From assembly GCA_021778785.1 (NCBI GenBank), contig JAJYBX010000124.1:1-6185 (forward strand): a DNA stretch of 6,185 bases. The letters run 5' to 3'. Origin of the DNA: Acidobacteriota bacterium. GTDB taxonomy: Bacteria; Acidobacteriota; Holophagae; Holophagales; Holophagaceae. Made by a program: the position numbers and the translations under genes. Shown one piece after another: positions 1 to 4,375 of the stretch (positions are counted from its first letter, which is position 1; the number at the start of each line of letters is the position of its first letter). The notes below the pieces were generated by a model. That model saw only the letters and a list, made by a program, of their open reading frames with translations, was not told the origin of the DNA and did not search any database.

Positions 1-432
1 ACCCTGGAACTTGTCGGCCTGCTCCAGGGACTTCTTCTTCGCCGTGTCGGAGGCCACGCGGATGGCATCCAGGACATCGACGGCATTCTGGAACTTCACG
101 TCCTCGTCGATCTTCAGGAAGATCTTGCGGTAGCCCAGGGGCTGCAGCATGACGATGTCGGGAAGCCTCTGCTTGATGCCATCGGCATCGATGGGATCGG
201 CCTGCAGCATCAACTTGCCGTCCTTGTCGACACTGATGACGACGGGCGGATTGTTCGGGTCGGGCTTCGGCGGGGTCGTGGTCTGGATGACCTGGGGGAC
301 CACCACCTTCATGGCCTTGGCGAGGCCGGGCACCATCACGATGAAGACGATCAGGAGCACCAGCACGATGTCGATCAACGGGGTGACGTTGATGTCGGAT
401 TTCTGCTTGCCCTTGGGGCCACCGGCATCCAT
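1..432 (-). CDS. exbD: ExbD/TolR-type biopolymer transport protein, second copy (3' end beyond window)
   Basis: This is an inner-membrane ExbD-family subunit of the proton-driven motor that powers TonB. The visible 144 residues start at ATG 432-430. A short cytoplasmic N-terminus (MDAGGPKGKQKSDINVTPL) leads into one membrane helix (about residues 19-35) carrying the family's essential aspartate (Asp21, in PLIDIVLVLL). A periplasmic domain with the usual VVISVDKDGKL strand and YRKIFLKIDEDVKF segment follows. The frame is open to base 1; ExbD proteins are usually 130-150 residues, so only a short tail should be missing. The start is supported by AAGGAGG at 445-439, six bases upstream. Its ATG overlaps the stop of the preceding exbD by one base (TAATG), which implies translational coupling. 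The N-terminal 35 residues closely resemble those of the neighbouring exbD while the periplasmic parts differ, so the pair looks like a duplication followed by divergence. The family is certain; the exact substrate system is inferred from the adjacent tonB. Confidence 0.93.
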   Translation of the reverse strand, partial: MDAGGPKGKQKSDINVTPLIDIVLVLLIVFIVMVPGLAKAMKVVVPQVIQTTTPPKPDPNNPPVVISVDKDGKLMLQADPIDADGIKQRLPDIVMLQPLGYRKIFLKIDEDVKFQNAVDVLDAIRVASDTAKKKSLEQADKFQG

Positions 433-929
433 TACTGGCCTCCTTCCTTCTTGTCCTCGGCCGTCACGATGGACGCCTCGTCGGCGCCACCCTTGCGACA
501 GGCCTGGAACAGCTCATTGACGTACTTGAAGGGGAGATCGGCGTCGGCCTTGACGAACACCCGCTTGTCCATGTGCTGGGAGACGTTGCGGTTGATGTAG
601 TCGATGAGCTTCTGCTGCTCGGCCTCGTTGTTGATGGAGAACCGCTCGTCCTTGGCATCCTTGTCGTCGATCAGGATGGGGCCGGGGCCGGTCACTTCAT
701 AGGTCCGGGGATCGCGCTTGGAGGTGAACATCAGGGTGAGGTACTTGACGCCCTGATCCTCCTGCTGGTCCACCTTCGGGGCATGCTTGGAGAGCGGCAG
801 CTTGACGGCATTGTTCACGGCGGGCGTGATCACGATGAAGATGATCAGCAACACCAGCACGATGTCCACAAGCGGCGTGACATTGATGTCGGCCTTCATG
901 CCACCCTTGGAACCACCACCTGCATCCAT
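432..929 (-). CDS. exbD: ExbD/TolR-type biopolymer transport protein, first copy
   Basis: This 165-residue inner-membrane protein is the ExbD partner of the ExbB encoded just upstream; in the family, ExbD sits inside the ExbB pentamer and its membrane aspartate carries protons. The N-terminus (MDAGGGSKGGMKADINVTPL) is followed by one membrane helix (about residues 20-36) with the key Asp22 in PLVDIVLVLLIIF. The periplasmic domain contains KRVFVKADADLPFKYV, the usual C-terminal ExbD strand-helix. It is longer than typical ExbD because of an extra charged segment around residues 45-90 (VDQQEDQGVKYL through DDKDAKDERF). A longer reading from ATG 965 is possible but would run through a strong hairpin. 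The ATG at 929 has a near-perfect AAGGAGG five bases upstream and gives the same MDAGG beginning as the second copy, so 929 is preferred. The stop overlaps the next start (TAATG). Confidence 0.95.
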   Translation of the reverse strand: MDAGGGSKGGMKADINVTPLVDIVLVLLIIFIVITPAVNNAVKLPLSKHAPKVDQQEDQGVKYLTLMFTSKRDPRTYEVTGPGPILIDDKDAKDERFSINNEAEQQKLIDYINRNVSQHMDKRVFVKADADLPFKYVNELFQACRKGGADEASIVTAEDKKEGGQ

Positions 930-934
930 GGTGT

Positions 935-941
935 CCTCCTT
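935..941 (-). promoter_or_regulatory. Ribosome binding site fixing the start of the first exbD
   Basis: On the minus strand AAGGAGG lies at 941-935, followed by the five-base spacer ACACC and ATG 929. It decides between the ATG at 929 and the in-frame ATG at 965, which has no comparable site. Confidence 0.85.
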
Positions 942-948
942 AAAGAAT

Positions 949-974
949 GGCCCGGGGGCTTGCACCCCCGGGCC
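949..974 (-). other. Strong perfect hairpin between exbB and the first exbD
   Basis: A 10-bp perfect GC-only stem (949-958 pairing with 965-974; arm GGCCCGGGGG) closes a 6-base loop. It fills most of the 57-bp gap between the exbB stop and the exbD1 start. On the transcribed (minus) strand it is followed by ATTCTTTAAGG, which is only moderately U-rich. It could be a leaky intrinsic terminator, or a 3'-end stabilising structure that lowers expression of the exbD genes relative to exbB. The structure is directly visible; its role is inferred. Confidence 0.7.
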
Positions 975-986
975 GGGGTGGAATGA

Positions 987-1709
987 CTAGGCCTGGCTCT
1001 CGCGGCGGATGAACTCGTCGATCATCTGGGAAGCCGCGTTGTTGATGTTGGTGACGACCATGTCCTGCTTGTTGGTCAGCAGGTTGTAGAACCACACGGC
1101 CGGGATGGCGCACACGAGGCCGAGGGCGGTGGTGGCCAGGGCCTCACCGATGGAGCCGGCCAGGGCGTTGATGTCGCCAGCGCCCTTGGTCTTCAGGTCG
1201 GAGAACACCTTGATGATGCCGACCACGGTGCCGAGCAGGCCGATGAAGGGGGCCAGGGCGCCGATGGTGGCCAGGCTGCTCATGCCCTTCTTGAGGAGCT
1301 CGACGACCTCGGCGGTGCCGCGAACGATGGCGCGCTCGACGGGCTGGATGGCGTCGTGGTTGGGGTTCATGGTCTTGAGCTGCTTCTCGTACTGGAAGAT
1401 GTCCAGGCCGTGCTTCAGCACGAGGGCCACGTGGGACTTGTTGTGGGTGGTGGCGGCGCGCTTGGCGGCCTCGAAGTCACCGCGGCGGAGGGTGTCCATG
1501 AAGAGCTTCAGGAACTTCTCGGAGGCGGCGTTGCTCTGCCCGTAGGTCACGAAGCGCTCGATGGCGACGTAGATCTGCAGGGCGATCAGCACGAACAGCA
1601 GGATGATGATGAACTTGTTGAAGATCGAGGCGGCGTGCCAGATCTCCATGGGGGAGAAGCCCTGCCCTTCGGCAAGCGCGAGCACCAGGGGGGAAGCAAG
1701 CAGGTTCAT
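987..1709 (-). CDS. exbB: ExbB/TolQ/MotA-family proton channel protein
   Basis: This 240-residue ExbB-family inner-membrane protein forms the stator-like pentamer that, with ExbD, converts the proton gradient into TonB movement. Three membrane segments are visible, as expected: about residues 31-50, 145-168 and 190-211, with a long cytoplasmic loop between the first and second. The conserved core APFIGLLGTVVGI (Thr161) and the SIGEALATTALGL segment (Glu189, Thr194) match the polar pore residues of E. coli ExbB (Thr148, Glu176, Thr181) in spacing. The N-terminus has a short Ala/Leu-rich stretch before the first helix, typical of many ExbB proteins; I see no clear cleaved signal peptide. ATG 1709 is preceded by AAGGA (1721-1717) seven bases upstream. 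It lies 90 bp downstream of tonB and 57 bp upstream of exbD1, so it is almost certainly in the same operon. TolQ is the main alternative, but tonB next door favours ExbB. Confidence 0.95.
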   Translation of the reverse strand: MNLLASPLVLALAEGQGFSPMEIWHAASIFNKFIIILLFVLIALQIYVAIERFVTYGQSNAASEKFLKLFMDTLRRGDFEAAKRAATTHNKSHVALVLKHGLDIFQYEKQLKTMNPNHDAIQPVERAIVRGTAEVVELLKKGMSSLATIGALAPFIGLLGTVVGIIKVFSDLKTKGAGDINALAGSIGEALATTALGLVCAIPAVWFYNLLTNKQDMVVTNINNAASQMIDEFIRRESQA

Positions 1710-1799
1710 TGGGGTTTCCTTGTAAGTGGGTGAAGTGGCGTAAGGAGGGTTGGTTCGGCGGAAGTCCGCCCGTCGTCAGGTGCGGATCGGCGTGGCGCC

Positions 1800-2603
1800 C
1801 TACCGGAGGCGGAAGGGCATGGTCAGCTTGAAGCGGGCGTACTGCGGCACGCCGTTAAGCATGGCCGGCTCGAACTTCCACTGCATGGCATAGGCTTCGG
1901 CCGTCGGCCGGAGCTGGGGGGGGCCCTCCTTCGCGGTGGCGGAGGTGGGGACGCCATCGGGACCGACGACGATCTCCACGACCACCGTGCCCTGGATCTT
2001 CGCGATCTTGGCGAGGGGCGGGTAGGGCGGCGGAGGCGGCTGGTACTTCACCTTGATCTGGCTGAAGTCGAAGTCCACCACCCGGCCGGTGCCGCCGACG
2101 ACGCCGCCGACCACACCGCCGACCACGCCACCGATGACGCCGCCCGGAACACCACCGGGAACGCCGCCGGGGACGCCGCCGAGGGACTGGTCCACCTTGG
2201 GCAGCTCCTTGGGCACGGTCTCGGGCACCACTTCCTGGCGCGGATCAATGGGCGTCGTGTCCACCTTCGCCGACGTGGTCGCGGCGGCCGGTGGCGGTGG
2301 CGGCGGCGGCGGAGGCGGCGGCGGAGGCGGAGGCGGCGGCGGCGGTGCATCCACCGTCTCGGCCAGATCGATGCCCACGGTCTTGATGACCTTCTTGCCG
2401 GCCTCGGTCTGCTTCGCCAGCTGGAAGGCCACGAAGCCGAAGAGGCAGTACATGGCGACCGTCGTGGGGACGGTCACCAGGGGGTTGCCCCGCTTGATGG
2501 CTGTGTTCCCGGCGGACAGGGAGGACCGGTAGACGGCATCCTCCAGCGTCTCTGCGGGAGCGGCCGGCTTGGCGGGGGCAGGTTTTTTGGGATCTTTGCT
2601 CAT
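1800..2603 (-). CDS. tonB: TonB energy transducer with poly-proline and glycine-valine linker
   Basis: This 267-residue protein spans the periplasm and passes energy from ExbB/ExbD to outer-membrane receptors for iron-siderophore complexes and similar ligands. Layout: a cytoplasmic Lys/Pro/Ala-rich tail of about 42 residues; a single membrane helix (about 43-62, TVPTTVAMYCLFGFVAF); then 19 consecutive prolines (87-105); a Thr/Pro/Glu stretch; eight GGVP/GGVI/GGVV-type tetrads (142-173); a second short proline run (KYQPPPPPYPPLA, 186-198); and a typical C-terminal TonB domain (about 193-267). That domain shows YPPLAKIAKIQGTVVVEI, GPDGVP, the QWKFEPA motif and NGVPQYARFKLTMPF. The family normally uses Pro-Lys/Pro-Glu repeats as the spacer; here poly-Pro plus Gly-Val repeats replace them. 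The cytoplasmic tail is longer than in E. coli TonB. ATG 2603 has AAGGGAG (2614-2608) four bases upstream. It is the first gene of the tonB-exbB-exbD-exbD operon, read from the promoter proposed at 2736-2708. Confidence 0.95.
   Translation of the reverse strand: MSKDPKKPAPAKPAAPAETLEDAVYRSSLSAGNTAIKRGNPLVTVPTTVAMYCLFGFVAFQLAKQTEAGKKVIKTVGIDLAETVDAPPPPPPPPPPPPPPPPPPPAAATTSAKVDTTPIDPRQEVVPETVPKELPKVDQSLGGVPGGVPGGVPGGVIGGVVGGVVGGVVGGTGRVVDFDFSQIKVKYQPPPPPYPPLAKIAKIQGTVVVEIVVGPDGVPTSATAKEGPPQLRPTAEAYAMQWKFEPAMLNGVPQYARFKLTMPFRLR
2085..2180 (-). repeat. 12-bp tandem repeat encoding eight Gly-Gly-Val-X-type tetrads in TonB
   Basis: Eight consecutive 12-base units encode GGVP three times, GGVI once, GGVV three times and a final GGTG (TonB residues 142-173). 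The units differ by synonymous and fourth-codon changes, so the array is degenerate rather than freshly expanded. Such a run should be a flexible or extended linker in the periplasm. Confidence 0.9.
2289..2345 (-). repeat. Trinucleotide repeat encoding 19 prolines in TonB
   Basis: Nineteen consecutive proline codons (mostly CCG, with some CCT and CCA) encode TonB residues 87-105. A polyproline-II helix of this length would be about 6 nm of stiff rod in the periplasm. Translation through it should depend on EF-P. Interspersed CCT/CCA codons break the pure CCG repeat. Confidence 0.93.
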
Positions 2604-2707
2604 GCGACTCCCTTAAAGATCCGGGGAAAAACAGCGAGCCGAACTGGCGGGATCACCAATCCGGCTTCAGGAAAGTGGGATAAAGAACTGGGACGGGCCC
2701 AACGGCT

Positions 2708-2736
2708 AAGATGGCAAAGGACTGCCCCCGGGTCAA
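2708..2736 (-). promoter_or_regulatory. Putative sigma70-type promoter of the tonB operon
   Basis: On the minus strand TTGACC (2736-2731) is separated by exactly 17 bases from CATCTT (2713-2708). The -35 matches the consensus at five of six positions; the -10 is weak (three of six). Transcription would start near 2701, leaving a leader of about 100 bases before the tonB ATG. No Fur-box-like palindrome is obvious by eye. Confidence 0.45.
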
Positions 2737-2766
2737 GCGCAGAAAACCCGCGCAATGCCAGACGGG

Positions 2767-2787
2767 CGCGGTGTTCCGCGTTTTTTT
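2767..2787 (+). terminator. Small intrinsic terminator on the plus strand, upstream of tgt
   Basis: Stem CGCGG (2767-2771), loop TGTT, stem CCGCG (2776-2780), then an uninterrupted T7 (2781-2787). The shape is that of a rho-independent terminator, though the 5-bp stem is short. It reads in the plus direction, yet no plus-strand gene ends before it in this window: the sequence to its left is the leader and coding region of tonB on the other strand. It may stop antisense transcription, end a small RNA, or act in a longer tgt leader. Confidence 0.5.
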
Positions 2788-2807
2788 CATGTCTGTTCCA
2801 AGATGGG

Positions 2808-2846
2808 TTCACGGGTCAAATCGGTGGGGTTGTTAATTTTTGTTAA
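2808..2846 (+). promoter_or_regulatory. Putative tgt promoter region with paired TTGTTAA repeats
   Basis: A weak candidate promoter is TTCACG (2808-2813), 17 bases, TGTTAA (2831-2836), which would start transcription about 20 bases before the tgt ATG. The -10 candidate sits within the first of two identical TTGTTAA heptamers (2830-2836 and 2840-2846) spaced ten bases start to start, in an AT-rich island unlike the surrounding DNA. The repeat is directly visible; the promoter call is tentative. Confidence 0.3.
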
Positions 2847-2864
2847 GAAGGCCGGGTCACACTC

Positions 2865-4010
2865 ATGTCATCGATCACAACTCGTCTGTTCGCAGTCCAG
2901 AAGGAATCCCCAGGTTCCGGATCCCCACGGGCCGGGCGCTTCGCCACCGCGCACGGCGAGGTCCTCACGCCGGCCTTCATGCCCGTGGGCACCCAGGGGA
3001 CGGTGAAGGCGATTACTCCGGCCCAACTCCGCGAGATCGGCCCCCAGGTGATCCTCGGGAACACCTACCACCTGGGGCTCCGGCCCGGAGACGGGCTGGT
3101 GGCGAAGCTGGGCGGCCTCCACCGCTTCATGGGCTGGGAGGGGCCGATCCTCACGGACTCCGGCGGCTTCCAGGTGTTCTCCCTGGCCTCGTTGCGGAAG
3201 ATGACCGAGGAGGGCGTCACCTTCCAGAGTCATGTGGACGGGAGCCCGCAGTTCCTCTCGCCGGAGCGGAGCCTGGAGATCCAGCGGAACCTGGGTTCCG
3301 ACATCTGCATGGCCCTGGACGAGTGCCCGCCGGGGCGGATGGAGCGGTCCAGGCTGGAGGAGAGCATGGCCCTCACCACCCGCTGGCTGGCCCGGAGCCG
3401 CGCGGTGCCCCTGCAGCCGCACCAGGGCCTCTTCGCCATCAACCAGGGGGGCGTCCACCTGGACCTGCGGCGGCGCCATCTGGCCGAGGCCCTGGAGCTG
3501 GACGCGAAGACCCCCTTCCAGGGCTTCGCCGTGGGCGGCCTCAGCGTGGGCGAGCCCAAGGCGGAGATGAATGCGGTCCTGGCCGAATTCGTGAAGGAGC
3601 TGCCGCCGGAGCGCCCCCGCTACCTCATGGGGGTGGGCACGCCCGAGGACCTGCTCTTCGGCATCGAGCAGGGGGTGGACCTCTTCGACTGCGTCCTGCC
3701 CAGCCGGGAGGCCCGCCACGGCCGGATCCTCACCAGCCGGGGCAAGCTCAACCTCAAGAACGCCCGCCACCGGGAGGCGGACCTGCCCCTGGACCCCGAC
3801 TGCGGCTGCTACACCTGCAGGACCTTCAGCCGGGCCTACCTGCACCACCTCTTCCGTTGCGGCGAGCTGCTGGGCTTCACACTGAACACCATCCACAACC
3901 TGAGCTACACTGTGGGGCTCACCCGAGCCGCGCGCCAGGCCCTGCTGGAGGACCGTTTCCCCGCCTTCGCCCAGGCCGCGCGCACCGGATGGATGACCGA
4001 GGAGCCCTGA
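2865..4010 (+). CDS. tgt: tRNA-guanine transglycosylase (queuosine biosynthesis)
   Basis: This 381-residue cytoplasmic enzyme exchanges guanine 34 in the anticodon of Asp, Asn, His and Tyr tRNAs for the queuosine precursor preQ1. Family landmarks are in order: PAFMPVGTQGTVK (36-48), GNTYHL (65-70), TDSGGFQVFS with Asp98, LDEC with Asp152, INQGG with Gln194, AVGGL (222-226), YLMGVGTPEDL (253-263), and VDLFDCVLPS with the nucleophile Asp275 (E. coli Asp264). The zinc site follows as CGCYTC (Cys313, Cys315, Cys318) with His344 in NTIHN. All catalytic residues are present and the length matches the E. coli enzyme (375). The frame is closed upstream by TAA at 2844-2846, leaving ATG 2865 as the only sensible start. 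Its ribosome site is poor: AGAAGG at 2846-2851 is 13 bases away. The usual PTRNARNG loop after the nucleophile reads PSREARHG here. It is the first gene of a tgt-yajC-secDF run on the plus strand, divergent from tonB. Confidence 0.97.
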   Translation: MSSITTRLFAVQKESPGSGSPRAGRFATAHGEVLTPAFMPVGTQGTVKAITPAQLREIGPQVILGNTYHLGLRPGDGLVAKLGGLHRFMGWEGPILTDSGGFQVFSLASLRKMTEEGVTFQSHVDGSPQFLSPERSLEIQRNLGSDICMALDECPPGRMERSRLEESMALTTRWLARSRAVPLQPHQGLFAINQGGVHLDLRRRHLAEALELDAKTPFQGFAVGGLSVGEPKAEMNAVLAEFVKELPPERPRYLMGVGTPEDLLFGIEQGVDLFDCVLPSREARHGRILTSRGKLNLKNARHREADLPLDPDCGCYTCRTFSRAYLHHLFRCGELLGFTLNTIHNLSYTVGLTRAARQALLEDRFPAFAQAARTGWMTEEP

Positions 4011-4322
4011 ATGACCTTCGCCCTGATCCAGCAGACCCCCGCCTCCGGCCCTCCGGGATGGACGCAGTTCGTGTTCATCGGCGGCATGGCCCTGATGTTC
4101 TACTTCCTTCTCATCCGGCCCCAGAGCAAGGCCCGGAAGGAGATGGAGGCCCGCCTCTCGAAGCTGAAGTCCGGGGATGAGGTCATCCTGACCTCCGGCC
4201 TCTACGCCACCATCGACCGCGTCGAGGACAAGCACATCTGGCTGAAGCTCGGCGGGAGTGTCGTGAAGGCCCGCCGCACCGCCGTGGCCGCCCTCGCCGC
4301 CGAACCCGAGTCCCAGAACTGA
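4011..4322 (+). CDS. yajC: Sec translocon accessory subunit YajC
   Basis: This 103-residue single-pass inner-membrane protein is found with SecD and SecF in the accessory complex of the SecYEG translocon. A short N-terminal tail precedes one membrane helix (about residues 17-36, VFIGGMALMFYFLLI). The signature FYFLLIRPQSKARKE and the small cytoplasmic domain LKSGDEVILTSGLYATIDRVED follow, ending in the conserved KARRTAVAAL. Length is typical of the family. ATG 4011 directly follows the tgt stop codon (TGA 4008-4010) with no gap. Its ribosome site GAGGAG (3999-4004) lies inside the end of tgt, six bases upstream, so translation is probably coupled. The tgt-yajC-secD order is conserved across many bacteria. 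Confidence 0.96.
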   Translation: MTFALIQQTPASGPPGWTQFVFIGGMALMFYFLLIRPQSKARKEMEARLSKLKSGDEVILTSGLYATIDRVEDKHIWLKLGGSVVKARRTAVAALAAEPESQN

Positions 4323-4335
4323 TCCTCCTTCCTCC

Positions 4336-4356
4336 CGGCCCGGCCATGCCGGGCCG
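4336..4356 (+). other. GC hairpin between yajC and secDF
   Basis: A 9-bp perfect stem (4336-4344 with 4348-4356, arm CGGCCCGGC) has a 3-base loop and is followed by CCTTCTCTAGG. The tail is pyrimidine-rich but has no real T tract, so this is at best a weak or leaky terminator. It ends only nine bases before the secDF ribosome site (AGGAG, 4365-4369), leaving room for an effect on read-through or mRNA processing. Confidence 0.55.
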
Positions 4357-4375
4357 CCTTCTCTAGGAGCGCCCC

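Noticed and set aside
930..965. Longer version of the first ExbD starting at ATG 965 (12 extra residues)
   Set aside because: It lacks a ribosome site and runs through the hairpin, whereas ATG 929 has AAGGAGG five bases upstream and matches the start of the second ExbD.
1757..1770. Small hairpin GGCGG-AAGT-CCGCC in the tonB-exbB gap
   Set aside because: A five-pair stem without a T tract is expected by chance in DNA this GC-rich, and nothing else supports a function.
2667..2790. A minus-strand frame of about 40 codons starting ATGAAAAAAACG, resembling a small secreted peptide start
   Set aside because: Only the first Lys residues look signal-like, no hydrophobic core or ribosome site follows, and its A-tract is the complement of the plus-strand terminator T tract.
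2600..2812. A 70-codon minus-strand frame (GTG start) whose TGA overlaps the tonB ATG, suggesting a coupled leader peptide
   Set aside because: No ribosome site precedes it, the best tonB promoter lies inside it, and the product has no signal, membrane or domain pattern.
2800..2819. A second minus-strand TTGACC plus CATCTT pair resembling the proposed tonB promoter
   Set aside because: The spacing between the two hexamers is only 8 bases, far too short for a sigma70-type promoter.
2604..2864. Possible Fur box or preQ1 riboswitch in the divergent intergenic region
   Set aside because: No inverted repeat resembling a Fur box and no recognisable preQ1 aptamer core could be seen by eye; a profile search would be needed to exclude divergent forms.
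2840..4180. A 446-codon plus-strand frame overlapping tgt
   Set aside because: It is a frame-shifted shadow of tgt, made mostly of Pro/Gly/Arg/Ala, while the tgt frame carries every expected motif.
2868..4235. A 455-codon open frame on the minus strand opposite tgt
   Set aside because: It mirrors the real tgt and yajC codons; its composition is Gly/Ala/Glu/Gln/His-rich without recognisable motifs and there is no convincing ribosome site.
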